Of a DNA stretch of 21,183 bases, positions 1 to 9,198 are shown piece by piece. The DNA lies in IMG/VR virus record IMGVR_UViG_3300046517_000971, positions 1 to 21,183 of that record; one strand, written 5' to 3'. The first letter of the stretch is position 1. Each line of letters opens with the position of its first letter. The stretch comes from a virus. The notes under the pieces were generated by a model. It saw nothing but the letters and a program-made list of their open reading frames with translations. It had not been told where the DNA came from and ran no database searches. A program made the translations under genes and the position numbers.

Positions 1-3000
1 AACCGGCTGCCAAAATGGCTCACCGGCAACATCTTGTATCTTCTCAAGTTTTGGCTTCCATTCTCGGAAAGCCCCATGGCCCTCAATCGTAAAGCTGCCT
101 TCGACGCCCGCAGCCTTGGCAAGATCTCTGAGATTGTTGACCATCTCCTTGTAAACCGCGGCCTTTGCAAGCCGTGCCGTGGCAAGCGGCAAGGCCCGGA
201 TGGTACGGGCAATCTGCACCTGTGACGTAGCGGCCTCTATCTCAGACGCACTGGCACCGGCTTCCTTCATGCGCTGCTCGACCAATCGCTTGCCTGCCGC
301 CTCGGTCTCCTCCGCGGTCAGATAGCCGCGATGCAGCATCTGCGATGTCTTGGTAAACACATCACGGCCAAGCGCATTCAAGGCGCGTGGCGACACGCTC
401 CCGCTTTCATTTGCCAGAGCTATGTTCAGCATCATGCGCGGTGCATAAGACGGCAGTCCGTCGCCTTTGACCATTTCGACATCAAGAGCATGTGCCCAGG
501 CCGCTTTCGAATCTTCCATGAGATATTCGACCATGGCGCGCTCAGCAGGCTCAAGCGTAGCAAGACCCATGTGCGGGCTCATCCTGCCTTCCTGCTCCAT
601 CACGCTTTGCTCGTCGACCCGATCCCACTGCACTTTCTGTGACTCGGCATCGAATCGCCGTACAATTTCCCTGTCGACTCGCAGATGATTGTAGTCAATG
701 CGGGCCACTGCATTCATGGCATCCTTGGTGATCCGCATTGCATCACGATGCAGATTATCCCTGGTACCAAAATTGGTCGCCATGGGATCTAGCCCACCGT
801 GAAGATTGTTCGCAATGCTGTACAATTTGCTCATCGCCTCGCGCCCGGCCGCCACCACGCTCCCTGGCGGCGGCGGAGGCTCCTCGGCCAGGCTTGGCGT
901 CGGCATGTCACGTGTCACGTCGGCACCGAGCGATCCGGGCTTGGGCTCCCGTGCCAATATCTCCTTCGCCTGTGCAATCTCGAGCTTGGTCGGGCCGGGC
1001 TCGGCCAGCGGCTCGCCCTTGGCGGCACGGACATCGTCGTGCGGGTATGGGTCTACATAAAGGTTCGGCGGTGGATTGAATGGCTCAGTCTCACGAATAA
1101 TACCCGAATCGAGAACTGCAGTTTGTCTGTGCGGACCATGTCGCGTGCCAGGTTCCTCGATATTGTCGATATAAAGAACGTCGTGACCCTCGGCACGCGC
1201 CCTCTCGATCTCGCGTGTCATGTCCTTTTCGTCGTACCAGCCTTCAAGCCCCTTTTTCTTGGTGCTCGCAGAAATGCCTTCGCGCTTCGTCCAATCAATG
1301 GTTTTTGGATTCTTTGCATCGACATTGACCGGTGTTGTAATGTCACCATAATCACGAGCCAGTGCCTCTGATGGGGCAAGAAATACCGCACGCTCGCTCT
1401 TGCCCTTACCCATTTTTGACAATTGATTTATGTCGAATAGTTCAGTCGTGCCGATGAAATGCCCGCCTTGCCGATGCTGTATCGCATCAATATACGGCCT
1501 GTACGCCTCTTCCGCCTTGGCCTGGTCTATTCCGTGCGCCCGGTACCAGGCGCCCTCAGCCTTCTCGGCAAACTCGAAATGCGCGACCTTGTAGGCCGTC
1601 TGCTTGTCCATGCCGCCCTTGATCAGCACTTCCATGACGTGCTGCTCGACGTTCTCATGGATCGTGAACGGCTCGGCCGGGTCGAACCGCACGCCGTCCA
1701 CTTCCATCATGCGCGGGAAATGCCGGTCGATGTACATGGTCGGATCGTGCAACGGGACGGAACCGCCGGCACTGTATGGCACGTCATACTGATCGTTGAT
1801 GACCGGCTCGTCGATGTTCCGTTTCGTCACCGGATCGTTCAGGATGGCATCAATGTGCGGCTCGCCGGTGCGGGCGAGCTCGGAACGTGGCGTACCCTGT
1901 GGCATCGGTGTGTTCTGGACCGGGACAGTCTTGGTGGGCTTGAACGGCACGCCGTTCTTTTCAGTGATCTGCAGGAGCTTGTCATCGAAGATCACGAAGT
2001 TGCTAGTCGGCTCTCCCCCAACGATCTCATCGCGGATATATTTAATTGAGTTCTGTAACTGTGTATCGTCTGGTCGTTCAAGCAACAGTCCTTCTAGTCT
2101 GGCTAGTTCCTGCTTAGCTTCGTTACGACTACGTTTTGGACGCGAGCCTGCATCAAGATACTTAATGCCCGGAATGCCCGCATCGCGCATCATGTCGGCC
2201 GCACTGATCTCATCGAAATCATACTTGGCAAACTGTCTATAGAAGTCATCGAATTGTAATGACGGCACTTCCTTGGCTGTCGCACCTGCACCCTTCAGGG
2301 CATCCAATGTTTTCTGGATTGCCTTGTTCTGATCACCCAGCAGGCCATCAAGCATCAGCCCGGACTGGGCATTCTTATTTTCTGCCTTGATGGCATCCCT
2401 CAACCGCTCGAATGCCTGCAAGACGAACGGGCTTTGCTCGTGAAGCGGCTTGAACCAATCGATCATATGCTCGCGATCGGCAAGAATGCGGACGCGGTAA
2501 GAGATGCCTCTTAGTGGATTTGGAGTATCTCCCATTTCCAGCATTTCGGCGGCGCGATTGTAATGCTCTGCATTAAATTCTCTATTTACTTTCGACAAGC
2601 CTTTTTCTTCTAGGTTTTCCTTTTCCTTTCTACGAAGATACGCAATGGCGTCTTCACGGGTTGGCTGTGTTTCAAGTGCATGACGAGCAAAAACAGTAGG
2701 TGTATTATTGGTATCGGAACTAGAAAATTCCTTCAGATACTCCGCATGAACATCTGCCGACTCGGAAATGTAAATACCGCGTCCGAAAACCTGCGCGCCC
2801 TGCCCGGTCCCGATTTTGGACGAATCGAACTCACTAAACTCATGTGGCGATGCGTGCCACCCATCCACTGACGGCAGCGCCACCTCATGTCGCAGAAACG
2901 AATCATTCTGCGCGTCATGCACCACCTCGGCCGGGTGAATGCCACGCTCGTCCCACAGCTCACGCAGGTTCTTCTCGACAAGGGATGGGGCGGCGCGGGG

Positions 3001-3726
3001 CCATGGCCACTTCCCAGCATTTCCTGGACCGCTCGGGCCGCCAGGCCCCATAGTTGGAAATGGCTCGTCATATCCTGGCGCATTTGGGTAACGTGGCTCA
3101 GCTAGAACATCCGCCCCGGCCTTGAAGTCGCCCTGCGTGGGCAACTCCCCGATATGTTGCACCCGTGGCGTGCCGTCACGGTCGGTAATGACGCGCGAGA
3201 TGCTTGCCGCCTCACCCGGCTTGGGAATGCCGGTCGGGTGCGGACTGCCCATGAGTGCATCGGGTATGTGTGCAACGTCCGGCGGCACACCAAACCCGAC
3301 AGACGCCTCTTGCGCGCCCGTGAACATGGCATTTATTCCACGGAACAAAACCGCCCCGTACTTGAACTGCTGAGCAAGGTACGCATAGGCCGCCGATCCG
3401 CCCGGTCCCAATCCAAGGGCCTTGATCTGCTGTATTTGCTCGTCTGACAGTCCGATTTCTTCTTCCCCAAAGCCGGTCTTGAAACCCTCGACAAACCTCT
3501 TGCCGACGCCCTCCGCCATCCGCATCTCAGGCGAAGACGCCATAGCGGTCTCGGGATCGACCTTGCCACGCTCCCACAGGTCGGACAGGCGCTGCTTGAA
3601 ACCCTTCATATTGAGCGGCTCGGGTGCCGCCTGTTGCTGTCCAACCGGTTGCCAATCATCAGCCTCCGCTGCCTGCTTGCCTTGACCAACCGGCTGCCAG
3701 TCGTCCTGCGTGTCTGTGTTGGCCAT
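1..3726 (-). CDS. Polyvalent internal virion protein with ART-like domains (3' end outside window)
   Basis: A giant frame starts at ATG 3726 (one base shared with the previous TAA) and stays open to the left edge: 1242 codons visible, C-terminus missing. It occupies the T7 gp16 position, the large protein ejected with the DNA. Seen in order: a repeated DDWQPVGQ near 8-30; an ADP-ribosyltransferase (ART)-like domain at ~287-590 with 'WHASPHEFSEFD' (His291), 'KIGTGQGAQVFGRGIYI' (Tyr319), 'GIKYLDAGSR' (~519-528) and a closing 'NFVIFDDKL'; a second ART-like segment at ~754-880 ('GHFIGTTELFDI', 'KNPKTIDW', 'ARAEGHDVLYIDNI', 'AVLDSGIIRE'); a Pro-rich linker near 945; and a long helical region to the window edge with 'GDGLPSYAPRMM'. 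The first domain matches the ART type known from phage polyvalent (DarB-like) proteins. Activity is inferred. Confidence 0.8.
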   Translation of the reverse strand, partial: MANTDTQDDWQPVGQGKQAAEADDWQPVGQQQAAPEPLNMKGFKQRLSDLWERGKVDPETAMASSPEMRMAEGVGKRFVEGFKTGFGEEEIGLSDEQIQQIKALGLGPGGSAAYAYLAQQFKYGAVLFRGINAMFTGAQEASVGFGVPPDVAHIPDALMGSPHPTGIPKPGEAASISRVITDRDGTPRVQHIGELPTQGDFKAGADVLAEPRYPNAPGYDEPFPTMGPGGPSGPGNAGKWPWPRAAPSLVEKNLRELWDERGIHPAEVVHDAQNDSFLRHEVALPSVDGWHASPHEFSEFDSSKIGTGQGAQVFGRGIYISESADVHAEYLKEFSSSDTNNTPTVFARHALETQPTREDAIAYLRRKEKENLEEKGLSKVNREFNAEHYNRAAEMLEMGDTPNPLRGISYRVRILADREHMIDWFKPLHEQSPFVLQAFERLRDAIKAENKNAQSGLMLDGLLGDQNKAIQKTLDALKGAGATAKEVPSLQFDDFYRQFAKYDFDEISAADMMRDAGIPGIKYLDAGSRPKRSRNEAKQELARLEGLLLERPDDTQLQNSIKYIRDEIVGGEPTSNFVIFDDKLLQITEKNGVPFKPTKTVPVQNTPMPQGTPRSELARTGEPHIDAILNDPVTKRNIDEPVINDQYDVPYSAGGSVPLHDPTMYIDRHFPRMMEVDGVRFDPAEPFTIHENVEQHVMEVLIKGGMDKQTAYKVAHFEFAEKAEGAWYRAHGIDQAKAEEAYRPYIDAIQHRQGGHFIGTTELFDINQLSKMGKGKSERAVFLAPSEALARDYGDITTPVNVDAKNPKTIDWTKREGISASTKKKGLEGWYDEKDMTREIERARAEGHDVLYIDNIEEPGTRHGPHRQTAVLDSGIIRETEPFNPPPNLYVDPYPHDDVRAAKGEPLAEPGPTKLEIAQAKEILAREPKPGSLGADVTRDMPTPSLAEEPPPPPGSVVAAGREAMSKLYSIANNLHGGLDPMATNFGTRDNLHRDAMRITKDAMNAVARIDYNHLRVDREIVRRFDAESQKVQWDRVDEQSVMEQEGRMSPHMGLATLEPAERAMVEYLMEDSKAAWAHALDVEMVKGDGLPSYAPRMMLNIALANESGSVSPRALNALGRDVFTKTSQMLHRGYLTAEETEAAGKRLVEQRMKEAGASASEIEAATSQVQIARTIRALPLATARLAKAAVYKEMVNNLRDLAKAAGVEGSFTIEGHGAFREWKPKLEKIQDVAGEPFWQPV

Positions 3727-5426
3727 TATTTCTTTCCAAGCTTCTTGCCGTCCGTATCGTAAATATCGCCATCTGGACTGCGATATTGCTGACGGCTCGG
3801 ACTGAATTGCCAATCACCTGGCGGCCTGAAAGCACCCTTGAACCGCTCATCAAAGACCGGCTGCTTCAGTCCAGAACCTGACTGAGGTGCTGCCGGCGGC
3901 GCAACTTTTTCTGCCGGCATGACCGATGGTCGGTTCTTTTGCTGGATTGCCTGATCACGCAGTCTCTGCTGCATAGGAGGCTGAGCGTACTGCAACATAT
4001 TTTCGGCCTTGCCGAAGTAATCCGGCGATGCCGGATTGTAGGCCTCCTGCGGATTCTTACCGGCCTTGCGCAGTTCGTTTTCCTTCAGCTCTGCCGCAAC
4101 CCTGGCACGGGATTCCCGGTCAAGACCTTCCGGGGTCCGATAGATCGGATCTGGATCAATAACCGCCGACCATTGCTTGAAGAACCGTTCCCTCGACTGC
4201 AGCAGCGTCTGACCGGCATCGGTCTTCACCGTCCTGAACTCATTGCGAAGCCTATTCAAGTCAGAAACGGTCAGCTTGTCGACATGCTCGTATATCTGAT
4301 TGACGTCGGTTATCGTGCCATCGGCAATTTTCTTGGTCAGGTCCATGTATGTTGGACGCGACTCCTTGGCCGGCGGATCGGCCTTGTTCATTCGATTGGT
4401 CAAGGTCCGCAACTGGTTTTCCATGGCCCGAAGGGCACCGGCTCTCTGGGCGGCACCTTCAGGATTGTCCCTGAGAATCTGCTTCAATCGCTGGAAATGC
4501 TCGGGACCGACGACGATCTTCCCGTTCTCGTCTGTCGTCGACACGGCAAGATCGTTCATGTCTCGGTCGAACTGATCCCTCGATATCCGGTTTTGAGCCG
4601 CAACCACCGCCTTGGATTGGCTGTCATTCACCCTCTTGTAGTTGGCCGCGGCTTGCTGAAACTGCTTCAGTTCACCTGGTTTGATATACTGGGAGTACTT
4701 TGGATCATTGGCAAAATCCGGTATCTCGCCGGTCTTCTCGATATGACCGAGCGCTGCCGACTTGACGATTTCCTCATTGCCTTGCTGCATCATGATGGTC
4801 TTGAGCCTGTCGGCCTTGGCGCCCTTCAGGCTCGGATGCGACACCATGCCATCGATCGATGTCTCATAAGTTTTGAGTGCGACATCAAGGCTGGTAGGAT
4901 CATTGCGGACCGCATTCGACAGCGTGTTCGTAGTCTGCCGTAGATTGACATCAGCGGCATCGGCCGCCTTCGATGCCATGTCGGCACCGGTCTTCCTGAA
5001 GAAGTGATTGCGTAGCTGATCCGTATAATTCTCGGCCCACTGCTGGCTTTTCTCGGTAGTGAAGCCTTGCTTGAACTGCTCAAGCGATGGCTCGAGCTTT
5101 TCTTCGATCCACTTCTTGTCAACACCCGGCTCGTTCGGGTCTTTCATATTATTGATAGTCTGATTCCAGTCTTCATCCAGGCCGCTGAGCATGTTGGCGC
5201 CATGCACAGCACCAGCGGACTTTTCCGCATGGTCTTTGTAATCAACATACGCGTCACCGGCGAGCTTGCCGGCATGTGCGATAGCCTGTCCGCCTGATGC
5301 AATGGACGAGCCGGCTTCGTTGTATTCGGCACCGACACGGCGAGCCGCTGCGGCCACCGCCGTAACGCCGGTCTCAGTCGGGCGCAAGTTGAGCGCCGGT
5401 GTATTATACTCTGCTATTTTCGGCAT
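3726..5426 (-). CDS. Internal virion protein, gp15-like
   Basis: A 566-residue, almost entirely helical, charged protein in the position of T7 gp15, an ejected core protein that lines the periplasmic conduit. It has no signal peptide and no membrane segment. An early Ala/Gly-rich part (residues ~21-65) precedes long helices ('EKLEPSLEQFKQGFTTEKSQQW' region, ~109-130). The Pro-rich C-terminus ends in a short aromatic motif ('GDWQFSPSRQQYRSPDGD', ~538-555). T7 gp15 is 747 residues, so this one is shorter. The ATG at 5426 is preceded by TGAGGA, in which TGA is the previous stop. Its own TAA overlaps the next ATG (TAATG). Assignment rests on order, size and composition. Confidence 0.72.
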   Translation of the reverse strand: MPKIAEYNTPALNLRPTETGVTAVAAAARRVGAEYNEAGSSIASGGQAIAHAGKLAGDAYVDYKDHAEKSAGAVHGANMLSGLDEDWNQTINNMKDPNEPGVDKKWIEEKLEPSLEQFKQGFTTEKSQQWAENYTDQLRNHFFRKTGADMASKAADAADVNLRQTTNTLSNAVRNDPTSLDVALKTYETSIDGMVSHPSLKGAKADRLKTIMMQQGNEEIVKSAALGHIEKTGEIPDFANDPKYSQYIKPGELKQFQQAAANYKRVNDSQSKAVVAAQNRISRDQFDRDMNDLAVSTTDENGKIVVGPEHFQRLKQILRDNPEGAAQRAGALRAMENQLRTLTNRMNKADPPAKESRPTYMDLTKKIADGTITDVNQIYEHVDKLTVSDLNRLRNEFRTVKTDAGQTLLQSRERFFKQWSAVIDPDPIYRTPEGLDRESRARVAAELKENELRKAGKNPQEAYNPASPDYFGKAENMLQYAQPPMQQRLRDQAIQQKNRPSVMPAEKVAPPAAPQSGSGLKQPVFDERFKGAFRPPGDWQFSPSRQQYRSPDGDIYDTDGKKLGKK

Positions 5427-5435
5427 CAGATGTCC

Positions 5436-5912
5436 TCAAAAGACGGCAGCAACGCTGATCGCGGCGCCCACAAACTTTCCAACCGCACCCCAAGTGTCGG
5501 CCTTGGCGGCTTCGCGCGAGGCTGCCGCCATCAAATCATAAGACTGTGCCTGCTCCTCATAGCCGGCTTCCTCGATCAGTCCTTGCTGGCTGATCACGGA
5601 TTTGGTCAGCGATGCTTGCGAGGCACTCTCGCGCAGGATGTCAAGCGCAGAACCGGTCGCCGCGAAGCCGGACGCCCCAATTTCAGCTTCTTGGCCGCCA
5701 ATCTGTTTGTAGGAATCACGCTGTTGTTGAAATTCCTTAATGTCGGTCGATTCTTTAGTGTACTGCTCATTCAGCCGTGCCAATGCGGCGGCCTTGTCAT
5801 AGGCTTGCGCCTCGAGCCGCGAGCCCTTTGCCTTGTAGAGCGAACCAATGCCGCCAAAGATATCACTTACCGCATTACTGGCGGCGCCGACTGAGCTGCT
5901 GCTGATCGCCAT
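5436..5912 (-). CDS. Internal virion protein, gp14-like
   Basis: A 158-residue helical protein in the position of the smallest ejected internal core protein (T7 gp14). It is Ala/Gln/Glu-rich with an N-terminal Gly/Ala/Ser segment, a central 'QQQRDSYKQIGGQEAEIGASGFAATGSALDILRESA' block (split: IGGQEAEIGASGFAATG near 71-87) and a hydrophobic C-terminus (GAVGKFVGAAISVAAVF) fit for membrane insertion. The 'G.....G.SG.....S.LD' signature is typical of this protein. T7 gp14 is 196 residues and forms the outer-membrane part of the DNA-ejection conduit. The ATG follows the nozzle stop by 2 nt. Confidence 0.8.
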   Translation of the reverse strand: MAISSSSVGAASNAVSDIFGGIGSLYKAKGSRLEAQAYDKAAALARLNEQYTKESTDIKEFQQQRDSYKQIGGQEAEIGASGFAATGSALDILRESASQASLTKSVISQQGLIEEAGYEEQAQSYDLMAAASREAAKADTWGAVGKFVGAAISVAAVF

Positions 5913-5914
5913 GA

Positions 5915-8900
5915 TTACGCATCCTGTGTTTGCAAGTGCCCACCGATTGCAGCAATGTTGGCCGGATACGGCCGTATAATGCGCCAGCAGAGCATGGCAT
6001 CGAAGGAATTAGGATCGATGAGATTATCGCGATGGATGCCGGTGAACTGCTCGTTGACGGCCAACGCTCTGCCATTTTCGGCCTTGAACAACATCGGCTG
6101 CAGCTTGGAAAAGTCAGTTCCAGCGAAGATGCCGCTCGCCACCGCACCCTCGATTTGAACGGTGTAGTACTGATTACGCCGCAGCTTGCCGAATGCCGGC
6201 CCGCTACGAGCACCCGATTCCGCAGGCGCATTTGGTCGCACGATCTGACCGTCACTGGTGAAGGTGAAGCCGACCAGCATCTGCGACAAGGTGAGCGTGG
6301 AGGCGAATGCCGCGGTAAACAAGCCATTTGCCGTCCCGACATTTATGCCGTCGCCATACGGGACCGTAATTTGCCCGTTCGCCACCAAATAGTCGCCGCA
6401 GTCGAGCCCGCCCAACCAAGCCGTCACGGTCTCGCCGTTGAGCGGCCAGAGACCGTAGAGCGTCAGCCCACCGAATGGCGCCGGCGTAACCGAGCTGCTC
6501 GACACTGCATCGGGTGTAATGGCATCGTCAAGATAAGCTGCCTGCGACAGTGCTGCACCCTCATCCAGGATGTCGCTCATTCCCTCGATGTGCCGGATTC
6601 CCGTCGCTGCATCATTCGTCACCAGGCTGAGCGCATCGAGCGTACCACCGGCCGACGACCCGGACGAGATGAACTCGACGGTACGGCCGGAACCGAGTGT
6701 ATGCCTGTGCCAGCCGCGCATTTCTGCCGGCTGCGACGACACGAGTGTCTTGCGTCGATAGGTGATGCCAACCAATGCCCCGTCATCGCGCCGCAACCAG
6801 ATGATGGGCGTCAGCTCGTGCTGGAACGCAATCTCGGCAATGTTGCCATTGGTCAGGTGCTTGGCATGCTCGGCAAGATTATCCGCCGCAAACTTGCCGG
6901 AATAGACATCATGGAAGAATTCGAGCAGCGAGCGCCGGAATGCCTGCACGACCGCAAGCGTAAGGCCGGTGCGGCGCGGCTCAATATTGGCGCACTTGTG
7001 CGCGGTGGCGCGATGCGCCTGGATCGATGTCGGCGTGAGCGGATTGTTGAGCGATGACGCCTGCACCAGCCATTCACCAGCACCGGTACCGCACACAATG
7101 CCGAGCTGGTCCGGTTCCATCCACAGAATCGTGTTCACGTCCGCCGAGTTAAATGTATACGAAATGGCATTGCTATCAGCCACCGTGCCGTCAGGCGCAG
7201 TCGGCGCAAAATTGAAGATGTCATTGCTCTTGCTGCCGTCGAACCTGTTGCCGACCAGGCCGGCAAGCCATAGTCGGCCCTCGTGATAGGTACCGCAGGT
7301 CGGCCAGCCGGTCGTATTGGAATAGAGCCCAAGCCTCCAATTGCGGATCGATATGGTGTAAAGCAACGGATCACCAAGGATTTGAACATTGACGCCACTC
7401 GATGTGCCAGTACCTGGCGGATTGAAGAACTGCAGCTCGCAGTCCGCCATCGTACTGCTGAGAAGGATGGCGCCGGCTCCAAGAACAATCGAAAACGTCG
7501 TCTGCACCCAGACGTAATTCCAGGTCGTCACCTTGTTATTCGATGTGATCGTAATTGGAGTAAAATCGAGTCCTGGATCAATGGGGCCACCACCAGGCGG
7601 TGCTACAATCGAGAAGCTGGTGCTGCCGAGTAGCGTACCATCCGCCGAATTCACCGGCGCCGTTGCCTTGGCACGCAGGTTGAGCGTGACCATAACACTC
7701 CAGCCATTGAGGCCAAAGTCGAGGATAGATGGAAAGAAGAACCCCGCATCGGTTGATGGCCACACAGTGCAGGAATCGATCGCCTGCGCCGATGCCCCGC
7801 TGTAGTTCTTGCCAACATAACCGGTACCGGACGTAACACCTCCAGCAAATTGCTCCAAAGCGCTATGAGCGCTGTCTTGTGAGAAATTGCCATCAAAGGC
7901 ATTGGCCAAGCCACCAACAGCAAGGACCATATCTCCAATATTGACCGAGCCAGCAAGCGAACGACTAATCTCATTCGTCAATGACGTGATCTTGCCCCAA
8001 GTCCAAATCGCCGCAGTCGGCATCAATGACCATGCCGTCACCACTGTTCCAGGAGGATTTCCACTGTTACCGTTCGCCAGCGAGCGCCAGTAGGTGCCAG
8101 CATAAGCGACAACATCGCCAAGCGCATAAACCGTAGGAACCTGCCAAAGTGATGGTTCGGAATAAAGACGCACCATACGGCCAATATCCGTACCAACAAA
8201 TCCGTTTGGCCCGATTGCCTCACCGGCTGAGACAGCAACCCAATTAGCCGGACTACCGGCCGGTACGTTGCCCTGATTGCCATCAGTAAGAGAACGATAG
8301 TTGATTGCTACACTGGTAACAAAATCTCCGATCGAATAGGCCCGCGCCACATCGAAAGCCGCGAACGACAAGGTCAGTCCAATAATGCCGTTCACGGCTG
8401 ATGGCGTTGCTTGTACGCCATTGGTAAACACATCAAGGTAAGGACCATCCTTGAAACTAGCGGCAGCAAGTGTAAATGTCGCAAAGTTGTTACCGCTTGG
8501 TGCAGTCGCCACTTTAAGTACGTAAGGGATTACGCCAGAATTGAGAATGACCGCGCCCGGTGTCGTGCCCTGTTGAATCGGAATATCGGCTCTAATGACA
8601 CGCAACGTGATCCATGATCCGGTGATGTACGGCGATGTAATTTCCAACACGCGCGTGACGTTGCCGGACACGAAGGCGCCGAGCGTCGAACCGTCGATAT
8701 TGGCGCCCGTCACCGCATCTGCGATGGTGAACTCGGTTGCCGACGTGACCGTGATCTTGAATGGCCGGTTGTGCAGCAGCGGATTGTTGACGCCAAGCGC
8801 ATTGAAATAGACGGTGTTGCCGGTCGTCCAGCCATGTGCCAGCGTGGTGGCGACCTTGGCGGGATTGGCGGCCGATATCGATACAATGGCCTGCTGATCA

Positions 8901-9196
8901 TTCGTCATCGCCAACGAGTTGCCGGCGAAGAACCGCAAGAAACCATCCGTGAATTCGATGTCGTAAGGTGCGGTCTGCTTGAAGTCGAATCGCTGTGTAC
9001 GGGCCGGCGCACCACCGCGCGAGACAGCCTTGATGTGCGTGCCGGGCCGTCGCACCCACGCGCCGGTCTCGAGCGGGAGGCCGTTCAGGCAGACCGTCAT
9101 CAGACTGCGATAGTCCTGACGATCGTATCTTCCTTGAGCGAGTTTGCTTACCTCACCGCCAATGAACGTGGGCTGCACGTATGACGCATCAGCCAT
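5915..9196 (-). CDS. Tail tubular protein B / nozzle (gp12-like), multidomain
   Basis: A 1093-residue distal tail nozzle protein. The N-terminus 'SYVQPTFIGGEVSKLAQGRYD' with 'YRSLMTVCLNGLPLETGAWVRRPGT' is the TTPB hallmark. So is the later block 'GTYHEGRLWLAGL', 'LWMEPDQLGIVCGTGAGEW' (about 650-720). Residues ~104-186 ('LAHGWTTGNTVYFNALG...FTIADAVTGA') look like an FCCH-type domain as annotated in many phage nozzle proteins. Residues ~281-322 and ~350-392 are two modules of the same CBM-like type as in TTPA. Residues ~425-600, with 'AFDGNFSQDSAHSA' and 'GYVGKNYSGAS', resemble a jelly-roll or F5/8-type ligand module. The protein is longer than the usual ~800 residues because of these insertions. 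The start ATG at 9196 lies 2 nt after the previous stop with a weak SD. Confidence 0.88.
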   Translation of the reverse strand: MADASYVQPTFIGGEVSKLAQGRYDRQDYRSLMTVCLNGLPLETGAWVRRPGTHIKAVSRGGAPARTQRFDFKQTAPYDIEFTDGFLRFFAGNSLAMTNDQQAIVSISAANPAKVATTLAHGWTTGNTVYFNALGVNNPLLHNRPFKITVTSATEFTIADAVTGANIDGSTLGAFVSGNVTRVLEITSPYITGSWITLRVIRADIPIQQGTTPGAVILNSGVIPYVLKVATAPSGNNFATFTLAAASFKDGPYLDVFTNGVQATPSAVNGIIGLTLSFAAFDVARAYSIGDFVTSVAINYRSLTDGNQGNVPAGSPANWVAVSAGEAIGPNGFVGTDIGRMVRLYSEPSLWQVPTVYALGDVVAYAGTYWRSLANGNSGNPPGTVVTAWSLMPTAAIWTWGKITSLTNEISRSLAGSVNIGDMVLAVGGLANAFDGNFSQDSAHSALEQFAGGVTSGTGYVGKNYSGASAQAIDSCTVWPSTDAGFFFPSILDFGLNGWSVMVTLNLRAKATAPVNSADGTLLGSTSFSIVAPPGGGPIDPGLDFTPITITSNNKVTTWNYVWVQTTFSIVLGAGAILLSSTMADCELQFFNPPGTGTSSGVNVQILGDPLLYTISIRNWRLGLYSNTTGWPTCGTYHEGRLWLAGLVGNRFDGSKSNDIFNFAPTAPDGTVADSNAISYTFNSADVNTILWMEPDQLGIVCGTGAGEWLVQASSLNNPLTPTSIQAHRATAHKCANIEPRRTGLTLAVVQAFRRSLLEFFHDVYSGKFAADNLAEHAKHLTNGNIAEIAFQHELTPIIWLRRDDGALVGITYRRKTLVSSQPAEMRGWHRHTLGSGRTVEFISSGSSAGGTLDALSLVTNDAATGIRHIEGMSDILDEGAALSQAAYLDDAITPDAVSSSSVTPAPFGGLTLYGLWPLNGETVTAWLGGLDCGDYLVANGQITVPYGDGINVGTANGLFTAAFASTLTLSQMLVGFTFTSDGQIVRPNAPAESGARSGPAFGKLRRNQYYTVQIEGAVASGIFAGTDFSKLQPMLFKAENGRALAVNEQFTGIHRDNLIDPNSFDAMLCWRIIRPYPANIAAIGGHLQTQDA
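8021..8356 (-). repeat. Two CBM-like modules in TTPB
   Basis: 'AYSIGDFVTSVAINYRSLTDG' cut at 20: AYSIGDFV ... YRSLTDGNQGNVP ... NW and YALGDVV ... YWRSLANGNSGNPP ... AW. Both match the module seen five times in TTPA, so the same unit has been placed in both tail-tube proteins. Confidence 0.7.
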
Positions 9197-9198
9197 GG

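Noticed and set aside
1-3726. Peptidoglycan transglycosylase domain expected in a gp16 homologue
   Set aside because: No catalytic Glu-containing lysozyme-like motif could be recognised in the visible 1242 residues. It might lie beyond the left edge.
3939-4943. Plus-strand frame of 334 codons
   Set aside because: It is antisense to the gp15-like gene. The composition (Arg, Leu, His, Ile rich) and lack of any plus-strand neighbour mark it as shadow.
5930-7057. Long plus-strand frame of 375 codons
   Set aside because: It lies antisense inside the TTPB gene, has an Arg/His-rich composition typical of an antisense shadow, and no plausible protein motif or context.
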